In this document: piece by piece, positions 35,992 through 44,525 of the stretch
Layout: the number at the start of each line of letters is the position of its first letter
Position numbering within the stretch: the first letter of the stretch is position 1
Assembly: GCA_964473105.1 (NCBI GenBank)
Contig: CAYYNQ010000042.1
Coordinates: 97,605 to 161,604 of the forward strand
DNA length: 64,000 nucleotides
Direction: 5' to 3'
Origin: CAYYNQ01 sp964473105
GTDB lineage: Bacteria > Sumerlaeota > Sumerlaeia > MVZB01
Translations under genes and position numbers: made by a program
The notes under the pieces: model-generated
Seen by the model: only the letters and a program-made list of their open reading frames with translations
Databases searched by the model: none
Told to the model about the DNA's origin: nothing

Positions 35992-36052
35992 GGTCAACCC
36001 AAGAGACTATCGTGCTTCATGAAATCCTACGCCGGATCCAGGGTGCGATTCA

Positions 36053-36565
36053 TCAGGGATGAACCTGGCCGCCGCCGCCGACCTTCTCAAGACGCGGCTT
36101 TTCTGCTGATGGAAACCGGTCGACCTGATTCCTAAAACCTCTCCAGCCCAGGTAAAAAATAACCCATAAAAAAAAACACAAGAGCAAAACATGGCCAGTT
36201 CGGATGCCGAGAAGGTTGCCGCCCTCAACATCATCGTGGCTGTAGACTCCCCCTGTGGGGTTTTGTCCGGCTGTGGCCCGGGGATTTTCAGCTGTGGAGG
36301 CCGAAAACATTTGTTCTACGTTTCCCGACACGCTGTCTGACTGATTTTGCAGCATCAGCCAGCGGTCGTACTCGGTCCGGCGACCCGGATTATTCAGAGT
36401 TTCGTAAGCCCGTTGAATAAGGTGAAAGTGCAATGATTGGGTCTTGTTTCCCTCATGTCGGTCAGGATGGTTGATTTTTACAAGTTTGCGATACGCCTGC
36501 TTGATTTCCCGCGGCGTGGCCTCATGCTTGATACCGAGGGTGGTGTAATGATCGGTTTCGTGCAT
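36053..36565 (-). CDS. DnaJ-domain membrane protein
   Basis: A 170-residue protein with an N-terminal J domain (about residues 5-68: HYTTLGIKHEATPREIKQAY, the HPD tripeptide in INHPDRHEG, and RAYETLNNPGRRTEYDR). A spacer of about 50 residues follows, then one membrane span (about 123-142, GHVLLLCFFLWVIFYLGWRG) and a short basic tail. J domains stimulate Hsp70 (DnaK) ATPase activity; the anchor would recruit DnaK to the membrane. There is no zinc-finger or substrate-binding domain, so it is a class C J protein. Start ATG 36565 is clear. It is followed on the same strand, 80 bp upstream, by murD but is probably transcribed separately. Confidence 0.88.
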   Translation of the reverse strand: MHETDHYTTLGIKHEATPREIKQAYRKLVKINHPDRHEGNKTQSLHFHLIQRAYETLNNPGRRTEYDRWLMLQNQSDSVSGNVEQMFSASTAENPRATAGQNPTGGVYSHDDVEGGNLLGIRTGHVLLLCFFLWVIFYLGWRGFRNQVDRFPSAEKPRLEKVGGGGQVHP

Positions 36566-36645
36566 GATTCAGGCCAACTGATTCTCGACGTGTTTTTGCA
36601 ATCGTGAATGAATACTTTGCATATGGAATATATTTGGTCTTGGGA

Positions 36646-38061
36646 TTAGCTTTCAAAACACCCGGTTTTCTGCTGGTACGATGCCACCCACTTGCAGAAG
36701 AACTCCCCGCGTTCTACATAAGAATCAAACTGGTCGAAACTGGCACACCCGGGCGACAACAGCACAACATCACCCGGCATGGCTGCCGCAGATGACTCCT
36801 CGAGTGCGACTTCAAGGGTTATGCAGTTCTGACAGCTGACATGAGCTGACCAGGAGCCTTTTATGATATTGGCTGCTTCACCGATCAGCCAAGCTGCCTT
36901 GACCCGCCCGGCGAGCTGTTCGGCAACCAGGATGAAAGGGCTGTTTTTGTCATGTCCGCCGGCGATAAGGTGAACCTGTCCGTTGAAGCTTTTCACGGCG
37001 CTCAACATGGCATCAATGTTGGTTGCCTTGCTATCGTTGATGTAGCGTACGTCGTTGATCTTCCCTGCATACTGCATACGATGATCGTTGGGCGAGAACC
37101 CCTTGATCGCGGAGGCGATCTTTTTGCGACCCGCGCCCATTACGTATGCTGCACAGGCTGCCGCCATGGCGTTCGAGATGTTGTGCAGACCCTCCATCTG
37201 CAGGTGATTGATCGAGAATAATCGCTTCGGTTTCATCCCCGCCTTCTGGAACATCACAAGGTCGCCCTCCAGGTAACAACCTTCGTCGACCGGACGGATT
37301 GTCGAGTACTTCAGCACCCGTGCACGGGTGTCCCGGGCGATCTTCAGGCAGCGGCTATCGTCCTGATTGATGATCAGCACATCATTTTCATCCTGATTTT
37401 CCGTGATCCTGCCTTTGAGATCGGCATAATGTTCGATTGTTCCATGACGATCAAGATGGTCGGGCGTGATATTGAGAAGGATCGCAACATGCGGGTGAAA
37501 ATAGCGGATCGTCTCGAGCTGGAAACTGCTGACTTCTAGGATCCAGTGAAGATTCGGTTCTGGTTCAGGATTTTCGAGGATGGCCCGGGACCAAGGCAGT
37601 CCGATGTTTCCCGCCGTAACCGGGTGCATCCCTGCCTCGCGCAGGATGGTGTCGATCATCATGGTCACAGTTGTCTTGCCATTGGTTCCGGTAACGGCGA
37701 TCGGCCGCTCACCCGGGGCAGCAAGTGAGGCGAGTTCAAGTTCACCAAGGATACGCAGGTTCTTGTCCCGGGCAGCCTTTGCAAGTCGGTGGTCAATCGA
37801 AACGCCTGGTGAAAGCACGAGTGCCTGTGTTTCTTCTGGAAGTCTGGCCGCTGAATCAAATATGGCCGAACCCTTTGAATCCATCATTCGGCGGGCCTCC
37901 TCATCCACGTGATCAGGGTCATTGTCAAGGAGGGCAACCTGAAGGTTGAGGGCCCGCAGTAACATGACTGCTGCCATGCCACTTTTCCCGGCACCTAGGA
38001 CAGTATAGTGGCCCAGTTGAAGATCCGGATGATGTGGGTTGGATAATGTGGGTTCAAACAT
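36646..38061 (-). CDS. murD: UDP-N-acetylmuramoyl-L-alanine--D-glutamate ligase MurD
   Basis: Adds D-glutamate to UDP-MurNAc-L-Ala in cytoplasmic peptidoglycan precursor synthesis. The 471-residue protein has the MurD N-terminal domain (YTVLGAGKSGMAAVMLLRAL), the ATP loop VTGTNGKTTVTMMI (about 121-134), EVSSFQLE, NITPDHLDRHG, HNISNAMAAACAA and VRYINDSKATNIDAMLSA, with the C-terminal IAGGHDKNSPF and SPGCASFDQFDSYVERGE. This is a functional-looking peptidoglycan gene. Its ATG shares one base with the stop of bcp (TGATG), so the two are translationally coupled. The other mur genes are not next to it, so it is detached from a dcw cluster. Confidence 0.96.
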   Translation of the reverse strand: MFEPTLSNPHHPDLQLGHYTVLGAGKSGMAAVMLLRALNLQVALLDNDPDHVDEEARRMMDSKGSAIFDSAARLPEETQALVLSPGVSIDHRLAKAARDKNLRILGELELASLAAPGERPIAVTGTNGKTTVTMMIDTILREAGMHPVTAGNIGLPWSRAILENPEPEPNLHWILEVSSFQLETIRYFHPHVAILLNITPDHLDRHGTIEHYADLKGRITENQDENDVLIINQDDSRCLKIARDTRARVLKYSTIRPVDEGCYLEGDLVMFQKAGMKPKRLFSINHLQMEGLHNISNAMAAACAAYVMGAGRKKIASAIKGFSPNDHRMQYAGKINDVRYINDSKATNIDAMLSAVKSFNGQVHLIAGGHDKNSPFILVAEQLAGRVKAAWLIGEAANIIKGSWSAHVSCQNCITLEVALEESSAAAMPGDVVLLSPGCASFDQFDSYVERGEFFCKWVASYQQKTGCFES

Positions 38062-38534
38062 CAGGATTCCATGCCCTGTATGGTTTGGATGATTTCGTTG
38101 ACGTGCTTGTTAACGCGGACCTTACGCCAGATATGCCGGATCCGGCCATTGATATCGATCAGGAAGGTGGAACGTTCCACGCCCCAGTAATGACGCCCGT
38201 ACATATTTTTCTCGATCCAAGTACCATATCTTTCACAAACCCTGTGATTTTCATCAGCGAGCAGCAGAAAGTTCAGCTTCTGTTTTTCGGTGAATTTCTG
38301 GTGTTTGATGACAGAATCAGGGCTTACGCCAATCACGATGGCACCCATTTTTTTGAATCGATTGAGGTTATCGCGGAAATCGCAGGCCTCGGTTGTACAT
38401 CCCGGTGTCATATCCCTAGGGTAAAAGTAAAGTACAATGATCCCCGTCCCGATCAGCGATTTGAGGGAAATCAGGCTTTTGTCGGTTGCCGCTAATGTGA
38501 ATAACGGGGCTTTTCTGCCGATCTCTGCGCCCAT
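38061..38534 (-). CDS. bcp: Thioredoxin-dependent peroxiredoxin, Bcp type
   Basis: Reduces hydrogen and organic peroxides in the cytoplasm using thioredoxin. The 157-residue product has the PrxQ/Bcp motif YFYPRDMTPGCTTEAC, with the peroxidatic Cys (about 46) and the resolving Cys five residues later (about 51), plus GVSPDSVIKHQKF and the RSTFLIDINGRI strand. Start ATG 38534 gives the normal N-terminus (MGAEIGRKAPLFTL). murD begins on the last base of its stop codon, so the two genes form an operon. The combination of a peroxide scavenger with murD looks like a shared transcript without an obvious functional link. Confidence 0.95.
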   Translation of the reverse strand: MGAEIGRKAPLFTLAATDKSLISLKSLIGTGIIVLYFYPRDMTPGCTTEACDFRDNLNRFKKMGAIVIGVSPDSVIKHQKFTEKQKLNFLLLADENHRVCERYGTWIEKNMYGRHYWGVERSTFLIDINGRIRHIWRKVRVNKHVNEIIQTIQGMES

Positions 38535-38757
38535 GGTTCACCCTGTTCTTCGAGAGTTGCTGCGTTGCCCCCCGGTTGTGGATATCCACGGACGGGAGGT
38601 CCATTGAACCAGACTTCAGGTCGGGCTCCAATCCCCGAGCCTGAACCAATGTCCGTCATGTCAGCGGGATATTCACCGCACGAGTCAGGCGAATATAAAA
38701 CACAAGAAAAGGTAATTGGAAGGGAGTATTATCGCATGCCCGGGATATTCAGTGTGT

Positions 38758-40122
38758 TTATGAACGATCGAGACGTTGACGGATCCATGTAAGGGCTTCT
38801 TCCCTCGAGGAAAGATTGCCATCAAGTTGCTCATCCCGGACCAATTCAAGGATCTCACTGAACAGGGGCCCTGGCTGGTAATTCTCGGCAATCAAGTCAT
38901 TGCCAGTGATCAGCGGGGGCGGGAGCAGTGCTTCCTGTCCCCGGGTGTTTTCCAGATCGTCCAGCTGCTGTACACAAAACTCGTAATTATCCATGATGCC
39001 GTGACTTGCCAGACAGTCCGCACGGTGGAGCGCAAGATGCTGCCCGAAGATCTTGCGGTCCAGAAAACGCAGCAGTTTCGAGCGTTTCATTTTCTTCACA
39101 TCGATGAACTGCATGTGGCCGTGCACCAGTTCTGCCACCCGTTCAACTACCTGTGTAGACAGTTTCAGCCGTCGACAGATATACTCCGCCGTTTTCGCGC
39201 CCATGGCATGGTGGCGCGGGAAGCGTATGCGGTCGTCCTGTATCTGTGTTTCGGGTTTTCCGATGTCGTGCAGCAGTGCGGCCAGTACGAGCTCAGCGGG
39301 TGGCTCATCATCCCAGGCCTCACGCAGTCTGTCCAGCACCATTGCGGTATGTACGAACACATCTCCTTCGGGATGAAATTCAGGCGGTTGTTCACACCCG
39401 CGCATCCGTTCAACCTCGGGCATGATGACCCCCCAGATTCCCAGTTCACTCATCATGTGCATCGCGCGGCCCGGTTGTGGTCCGGAAAGGATGCGGATGA
39501 GTTCATCGGCGACTCTCTCCGCGCTGATCTTGGAGAGCAAGTGGGTATGGTCCGGAATCGCATCCCGGGTTTTTCCTTCAAGCTCCAGCCCATAGTATGC
39601 AGCAAAGCGGACGGCACGCAGTAGTCTCAGGGCATCCTCGTCAAACCGACGGTCGGCTTCACCTACAGTCTTCAGCAGCTTGGCCCGCAGGTCGAGGAGA
39701 CCGTCGGCCGGGTCATAAACGGTTGCGTTGACAGGATCGTAGTAAATTGCATTGACCGTAAAATCACGGCGTTGGTAGTCCTCTTCACAGCTTCCATAGC
39801 GCACGGAGTCAGGGTGCCGCCGATCGATATAACCACCCTCGGACCGAAATGTGGCAACCTCAAAATGCATTTTTTCCTCAACAACGATGATTACGCCGAA
39901 ATGTGCGCCCACATGCAGGCAGGTCCTAAACAGGCTGGCAACGTCCTCCGGTGTCGCAGCGGTTGCAATGTCCACTTCCCCGATAGGCTGGCCCAGCAGC
40001 CAGTTGCGTACCGCACCCCCGACAAACCAGGCCTCATGCCCGGCCTGTTGAAGTTGCCCGACGATTCTGCGGCCCAGGTTGACATGTGGAGTGTCAGGCC
40101 AGGGGTATTCGCTTGTGGTCAT
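38758..40122 (-). CDS. cca: CCA tRNA nucleotidyltransferase / poly(A) polymerase family with HD domain
   Basis: Class II nucleotidyltransferase that adds or repairs the 3' CCA of tRNA. Of about 454 residues, the first 130 hold the polymerase-beta fold: WFVGGAVRNWLLGQ, the metal site GEVDIATAA (E-x-D rather than the usual D-x-D), the nucleotide-site RRDFTVNAIYYD and DEDALRLLRAVRFAA. An HD phosphohydrolase-like domain follows, with LLHDIGKPE and a His in RHHAMGAK, then the C-terminal tail. The frame opens at 40236, but ATG 40122 gives the family N-terminus and is preceded by GGAA. The one tRNA seen in this window already encodes CCA, so the enzyme may serve mainly in repair. Some family members add only A; the sequence does not settle this. 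Confidence 0.92.
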   Translation of the reverse strand: MTTSEYPWPDTPHVNLGRRIVGQLQQAGHEAWFVGGAVRNWLLGQPIGEVDIATAATPEDVASLFRTCLHVGAHFGVIIVVEEKMHFEVATFRSEGGYIDRRHPDSVRYGSCEEDYQRRDFTVNAIYYDPVNATVYDPADGLLDLRAKLLKTVGEADRRFDEDALRLLRAVRFAAYYGLELEGKTRDAIPDHTHLLSKISAERVADELIRILSGPQPGRAMHMMSELGIWGVIMPEVERMRGCEQPPEFHPEGDVFVHTAMVLDRLREAWDDEPPAELVLAALLHDIGKPETQIQDDRIRFPRHHAMGAKTAEYICRRLKLSTQVVERVAELVHGHMQFIDVKKMKRSKLLRFLDRKIFGQHLALHRADCLASHGIMDNYEFCVQQLDDLENTRGQEALLPPPLITGNDLIAENYQPGPLFSEILELVRDEQLDGNLSSREEALTWIRQRLDRS

Positions 40123-40277
40123 GTCAAGGTTTCCATCCCATGTATTTGTCGTATTTTCATATCCACCCAGATTGGAAGAGATGGTTTTACACAGGAGAAA
40201 TCTGACACCCCGGGTTGATTGCTGCACAATCCACACGCATTTCCCTGCGGGGCCGTCATCCCATCCGGTGAAGGGGA

Positions 40278-41237
40278 TTATTGATCATCCGCTACACAGC
40301 GAAAGCCGAGGTTGTTAGCCGCACTGTCCGGGGTGTTTTTTGTTCGTGCGGCAACACGGTATCGGTGACAATAGGAATCATGACAAAGAAAAGAGCCCCC
40401 ACGGTTGATTCGGTTCGTTCCATTTGGAGGTCCTGCAGGATTCGTTCTCGGCCCGTTGTTGTGGTAGTCCGAACTCCACCAGTCCGCACACCATTCCCAT
40501 GTGTTCCCGGTCATGTTGAAGAGGCCATAACCATTGGGTGGGAAGGATCTTGCGGGTGCGGTCCCGAGGTGCCCGTCTTCCATTGAATTATGCCCGGGAA
40601 ACGTTCCTTGCCAGATGTTGCACATATGACGGCCATCCGGGGTCAATTCATTGCCCCAACCGAATCGTTTTTGACTCAGGCCTCCACGGGCCGCATACTC
40701 ATGTTCCGCCTCGGTTGGCAGGCGTTTCCCCGCCCATTGGCAGTAGGCTTGGGCATCATCCCAAGACATGTGAACAACGGGATGATCCATCCTGCCTTTG
40801 AGGTTGCTGCGCGGCCCTTCAGGTTTACGCCAGTTCGCACCACCGACACGGCACCACCATTCGGCACCGGGCATGCGTTTTCTCACTCTTTTCCTCTCCC
40901 GATGGTCGATAAGCCCATCAAAAACAAAAGACCAGCCAAATCGTTTCTCGGCTTCGGTCCGGTATCCGGTTTCATTTGCGAATTGTTCAAACTGTCTGTT
41001 TGTGACGGCTGTGACTTCGATCCAAAAAGGCGAGAGGGTTACCTCCCGGACGGGTCTTTCACCATCTTCGAGATAGCCAATGTCATCATCGGTGCCCATC
41101 AGGAACGCCCCCCCCTCAAGCTTGATCATGCCGCGTGTCTGGATTTTTGAAGCGGGAGCCGGGGCAATGCTCCATGTGCCGTCTGGTTTTTTGTGACGGG
41201 GTCCACGGTTTGGTGTGCAGCAGCTTCCAGATCCCAT
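40278..41237 (-). CDS. Formylglycine-generating enzyme (sulfatase-modifying factor)
   Basis: Copper-dependent oxidase that converts the active-site Cys of sulfatases to formylglycine. The 319-residue protein has the FGE-sulfatase fold: MIKLEGGAFLMGTDD, ERPVREVTLSPFWIEVTAVT, the FGE core with PVVHMSWDDAQAYCQWAGKR and LPTEAEHEYAARGG, and NGYGLFNMTGNTWEWCADW. Unlike many SUMF1-domain paralogues it keeps both catalytic cysteines in SFLCHDSYCHRYRVAAR (about Cys285 and Cys290), followed by NTPDSAANNLGFRC, very close to the human enzyme. The N-terminus has a CC pair (GSGSCCTPNRG) also seen in eukaryotic-like members. No signal peptide is seen. Its likely client in this window is the sulfatase at 15070-16803. 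ATG 41237 is preferred to TTG 41255. Confidence 0.92.
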   Translation of the reverse strand: MGSGSCCTPNRGPRHKKPDGTWSIAPAPASKIQTRGMIKLEGGAFLMGTDDDIGYLEDGERPVREVTLSPFWIEVTAVTNRQFEQFANETGYRTEAEKRFGWSFVFDGLIDHRERKRVRKRMPGAEWWCRVGGANWRKPEGPRSNLKGRMDHPVVHMSWDDAQAYCQWAGKRLPTEAEHEYAARGGLSQKRFGWGNELTPDGRHMCNIWQGTFPGHNSMEDGHLGTAPARSFPPNGYGLFNMTGNTWEWCADWWSSDYHNNGPRTNPAGPPNGTNRINRGGSFLCHDSYCHRYRVAARTKNTPDSAANNLGFRCVADDQ

Positions 41238-41650
41238 TGCGCTTAACCGATCCAAGTCTATTCGCTGCCGGAGCCAGTTACCTCAAGGTAATGCGCCAAG
41301 AGTTCATCTGTCTCAAATAGTTTTCCGGGATTCATGAACCCCGCCCGGCCATTTCCCACCAACGAGGGGTGAGCCCTCGGCATCATTAATCCGGATCGTC
41401 TGATGATGGCCCCCCGATATCATGCCGGCCTGTTCGGACACACAATTTTCACATCGGCTCTCACACGCGGGCTGCCGTGGCGGCTGGTGTTACATCTTTC
41501 GGGCATTGCATACCGGACAAGGGTCATAGCACGGGGATTACTTTAGCCTGATTGACTGCAATACGACAAGCAAATCCGGTTTTTCATCTGGCCTATTAAT
41601 CCGGTGTCTGCTTTTCTGGTGGATGGAAACCGGGGGATGAGCGCAACAGG
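41238..41650. other. Intergenic region between FGE and tdk
   Basis: About 410 bases without a confident gene. Minus-strand frames contain short protein-like runs (CPVCNARK and SRCENCVSEQAG in one frame, FMNPGKLFETDELLAHYLE in another), broken by stops. They could be a decayed gene, but no family is assigned. The promoters of the divergent FGE and tdk genes must lie here. Confidence 0.3.
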
Positions 41651-42283
41651 ATGGCCCAGCTGTATTTCCGATATTCTACCATGAACGCCGGTAAGTCTAT
41701 CGATGTCCTGAAAATTGCCCACAACTATGAGGAGCAGGGCAAGAAAGTGCTGATCCTGACCAGTGATGTTGACAACCGCAACGGGCTGGGGAAAGTAACA
41801 TCACGCATTGGACTTGCCCGGGAAGCTATCACCATTTATCACGACAGTGACGTCATCGCCCTGCTGCAGGACTCCTTGCCTGTCAGCTGTGTCCTTGTGG
41901 ATGAGGGCCAGTTTCTGGCCAAGGAGCATGTCCTCCAGTTTTGCCAGATCGTTGACCGGTTTGACGTCCCGGTTATTGTTTACGGCCTTAAGACCGATTT
42001 CCAGAACCGGTTGTTTCCCGGTAGCGAGGCGTTGCTTTGCTGGGCCGACAAGATCGAGGAGGTCAAGACCGTCTGCTGGTTCTGCGACCGGAAAGCGATG
42101 ATCAACATGCGTATTCATGACGGTAAACCTATTCGTGAAGGTGAACAGATCATGATCGGTGGCGCTGAACGTTACATCCCCGTTTGCCGGCGCTGTTATC
42201 TGTCCCCCGATCTGGAGTCGAAGGTGGCGCATTTTTCCGTGAGCAGGATTCGACTGTCACGTGACGACACATCTCATGGGTGA
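41651..42283 (+). CDS. tdk: Thymidine kinase
   Basis: Phosphorylates thymidine to dTMP in nucleotide salvage. The 210-residue protein has the P-loop YSTMNAGKSIDVL (about residues 8-20), the Mg-binding and catalytic CVLVDEGQFL, the lasso region with YGLKTDFQNRLFPGSEALL, and a structural zinc site formed by CWFCDRKA and CRRCY. This is the type II (TK1-like) family. Start ATG 41651 follows GGGGGATGAGCGCAACAGG. It is the first gene of a plus-strand run with LMW-PTP (47 bp later) and fructosamine kinase; a shared transcript is likely, though the functional link is unclear. Confidence 0.94.
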   Translation: MAQLYFRYSTMNAGKSIDVLKIAHNYEEQGKKVLILTSDVDNRNGLGKVTSRIGLAREAITIYHDSDVIALLQDSLPVSCVLVDEGQFLAKEHVLQFCQIVDRFDVPVIVYGLKTDFQNRLFPGSEALLCWADKIEEVKTVCWFCDRKAMINMRIHDGKPIREGEQIMIGGAERYIPVCRRCYLSPDLESKVAHFSVSRIRLSRDDTSHG

Positions 42284-42330
42284 GAAACAGGATTGATCGC
42301 CAGCAGGTTGATTGATGGGAGACAAGGCTG

Positions 42331-42810
42331 ATGGATAAAAAGATCGGTGTCCTGTTTGTATGCATGGGCAATATCTGCCGGTCACCGGCCGGCGAGGGGG
42401 TGTTCAAACACCTGGTTGCATCCAAGGGCATCAAGGATCGCTTTGAAATTGATTCCGCAGGCACCATCGGTTATCACGCTGGCCAGAAACCCGATGACCG
42501 CATGACGAAAGCCGCAGCCAGGCGGGGGATCGAGATCAGGGGCTGCGCGCGCCAGTTTGTACGCGGTGATTTCGCCCGGTTCGACCTGGTCATCGCCATG
42601 GACCAAGACAATTATGACGACATCCTCATGCTCGCTCCCGGTGATGTCGCCGCATCCCGGGTCAGGCTGTTGTGCAGTTTCATACCCGGTTGTCGTGTCA
42701 CCGATGTCCCTGATCCCTATTATGGTGGTCCGGCAGGGTTTGAAGAAGTGCTGGATCTGATCCAGGAGGCGGGTGGGTTCATTCTGGAAAAACTGATGGA
42801 AGAAACCTGA
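42331..42810 (+). CDS. Low-molecular-weight protein-tyrosine-phosphatase family protein
   Basis: A 159-residue phosphatase of the LMW-PTP fold. The catalytic loop is FVCMGNICRSPAGEG with nucleophile Cys11 and Arg17; the general-acid Asp is in VPDPYYGG (about residue 130). Cys16 within the loop matches the second cysteine of the family. It begins with MDKKIGVLFV. The fructosamine kinase gene starts 3 bp after its stop. In bacteria, LMW-PTP genes next to fructosamine-kinase-like genes have been linked to protein deglycation, where the phosphatase removes the 5-phosphate of a protein-bound ribulosamine or erythrulosamine before the kinase acts. The same enzyme might instead act on phosphotyrosine. 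Confidence 0.93.
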   Translation: MDKKIGVLFVCMGNICRSPAGEGVFKHLVASKGIKDRFEIDSAGTIGYHAGQKPDDRMTKAAARRGIEIRGCARQFVRGDFARFDLVIAMDQDNYDDILMLAPGDVAASRVRLLCSFIPGCRVTDVPDPYYGGPAGFEEVLDLIQEAGGFILEKLMEET

Positions 42811-42813
42811 TTC

Positions 42814-43719
42814 ATGGAGCAGGACCTGGGGCATGCCATTGAATATATCATCACCAGTTCGACTGGTCAGCAGGCGGTGTTACGGGGTTCGAGGGCGGTG
42901 GGGGGAGGATGTATCAATGCGGCGCGGGTGGTTGTCCTTGAGGACGGGCGCCGTTATTTTGTCAAATCAAATCCGCGGCCTTTGCCGGGGATGTTCCCGG
43001 CGGAGGCCGAGAGCCTCAATGCAATGGCTGCAACGGAGATCATTCGTGTACCCCGGGCTTTGGGGACCGGGGGGGAACCCGGGTCTGAATATCCGGACTG
43101 TATCCCCTGCATTGTCATGGAATATATCGAGCAGGGAACACGCGGGCCGGGTTTCTTCAGCAATTTCGGCAGGGATTTTGCGGAATTTCACCGTGCAACC
43201 CGGTGTGACCGGTTCGGCTTCAGGAATGACAATTATATTGGGGGCACTCCACAGCCCAATAACATCGGTCGGGACTGGGTGGAATTCTGGCGGCGATACA
43301 GACTCGGCTTCCAGTTGGAGTTGGCCCGACGTAATGGGCTCGGCGACCATTCCATGACACGGCTCGGTGAAAGACTAATGAACCGTTTGTCCGAATTGAT
43401 CGGCGAACCGGATGAATCTGCCTGCCTGTTGCATGGGGACCTGTGGGGTGGGAACTATCTGGCCGGTGAAGACGGAGAAGCCGTCCTGATTGACCCGGCA
43501 GCTTATTATGGGCGCCGGGAAGCGGATCTTGCGATGACCATCCTTTTTGGGGGGTTTGACGATGAATTTCACCGGGCCTACCATGAAACTTGGCCACTGG
43601 AGGACGGATACCACGAACGCCTTGAGGTATACAAGCTTTACCACCTTTTGAACCATCTGAATCTGTTCGGTTCAAGCTATTACGCCGGATGCATGTCGAT
43701 CTTGAGAAAATATGAATGA
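42814..43719 (+). CDS. Fructosamine/ketosamine 3-kinase family protein
   Basis: Predicted kinase that phosphorylates the 3-OH of ketosamines attached to proteins, making the adduct unstable so that the protein amine is released. The 301-residue protein has the N-terminal VGGGCINAARVV, RYFVKSN (ATP lysine), VMEYIEQG hinge, the catalytic loop LLHGDLWGGNYLAG (about residues 206-219) and the DFG-equivalent LIDPAAYYGRREADLAM. Fructosamine kinases and aminoglycoside phosphotransferases share this fold; the HGDLWGGN and YYGxREADLAM blocks point to the former. Start ATG 42814 sits 3 bp after the LMW-PTP stop. It is convergent with the PEP-CTERM protein gene. Confidence 0.93.
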   Translation: MEQDLGHAIEYIITSSTGQQAVLRGSRAVGGGCINAARVVVLEDGRRYFVKSNPRPLPGMFPAEAESLNAMAATEIIRVPRALGTGGEPGSEYPDCIPCIVMEYIEQGTRGPGFFSNFGRDFAEFHRATRCDRFGFRNDNYIGGTPQPNNIGRDWVEFWRRYRLGFQLELARRNGLGDHSMTRLGERLMNRLSELIGEPDESACLLHGDLWGGNYLAGEDGEAVLIDPAAYYGRREADLAMTILFGGFDDEFHRAYHETWPLEDGYHERLEVYKLYHLLNHLNLFGSSYYAGCMSILRKYE

Positions 43720-43727
43720 AAAGTGAT

Positions 43728-44525
43728 TCAGCGGTGCCATCGACGTTGCAGGGCGGCCATGGTCAGGAGACCGGTTGGGGTGAGCCCGAGAGTCAACGGT
43801 TCCGGGATGACCGGGTCCGTATCGTCTAGTTCCCTGGGCGGGATCGGGGGAGGGGGAGGGTCTGATCCGTCATCATCATCTCCGACCAAAATGAAGGGCA
43901 TAATCAGGTTATTCAGCCCACCGTCCAGATGGGCTGTCCCGGTCTTTACCGAGGGCGAGATTTGAGAGCTGGGATTAATGAAGATCGGCGGTTTTCGGCG
44001 GTATTCATCCAGGACGTCCATGATGATATAGACGCCCTTGTGTCCGGCATCACTTCCCTCTTCACTGAAATACGTGGGAGTTCCATCCCGGGCTGTCCGG
44101 GCGACTCGTGGTGTATCTTCCTCGTAACCGTAGATGAGGGCCTGTGGGCCAAAAGATGTATGATCCGCATCATTCTGGTCAAGCGCATGTAATGGACTCT
44201 GATTCCTTTGGGGATCGGTCAGGGAAATCAGTACGTAATCATCGATTCCAATGTTTCCGGGATAGGGGCTGTCAATGATACTTTCGCCTTCGAGGTCCTG
44301 CAGGGCATCGAACTGGCTCAAGGTGATCCAATTGGTATTGAGGGGTTCGATATGGAGGGCGAATCGGACTGTATGGAAGCGGTGCCCCGGCTTGATTTCA
44401 GTTACAATGGGTCCATCGATCAAGTAAGAAAGCTGAACTGCGTGAACCTCAGCGCAAAAACACAAGGCCATTATTAAGAAGGCAACAGCTGCGTGAACCC
44501 CGGTTCTTTTCAGGCTGTCCGACAC
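43728..44525 (-). CDS. Exported PEP-CTERM protein, function unknown
   Basis: A secreted protein of about 265 residues. The N-terminus (SDSLKRTGVHAAVAFLIMALCFCAEVHA) is a signal peptide. The middle has no known domain, with features such as VRFALHIEPLNTNWITLSQF, DDYVLISLTD and VYIIMDVLDEY. A linker DDDDGSDPPPPPIPP leads to the C-terminal sorting signal VIPEPLTLGLTPTGLL followed by a basic tail (RRWHR), the PEP-CTERM pattern recognised by exosortase. Start GTG 44525 is chosen because GGGGAAAG lies just upstream and it starts the leader; the frame extends to 44642. No exosortase gene is in the window. It ends 8 bp from the convergent fructosamine kinase gene. Confidence 0.78.
   Translation of the reverse strand: MSDSLKRTGVHAAVAFLIMALCFCAEVHAVQLSYLIDGPIVTEIKPGHRFHTVRFALHIEPLNTNWITLSQFDALQDLEGESIIDSPYPGNIGIDDYVLISLTDPQRNQSPLHALDQNDADHTSFGPQALIYGYEEDTPRVARTARDGTPTYFSEEGSDAGHKGVYIIMDVLDEYRRKPPIFINPSSQISPSVKTGTAHLDGGLNNLIMPFILVGDDDDGSDPPPPPIPPRELDDTDPVIPEPLTLGLTPTGLLTMAALQRRWHR

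Noticed and set aside
38758..40122. E-x-D instead of D-x-D in the nucleotidyltransferase metal site as a sign of inactivity.
   Set aside because: Glu at the first position is tolerated in this superfamily, and the other motifs (RRDFTVNA, HD domain) are intact.
41270..41560. Cys-rich fragments (CPVCNARK, SRCENC) and a NPGKLF-like fragment on the minus strand.
   Set aside because: Different frames, internal stops and no continuous domain, so a zinc-ribbon or FAD-oxidase remnant cannot be claimed.
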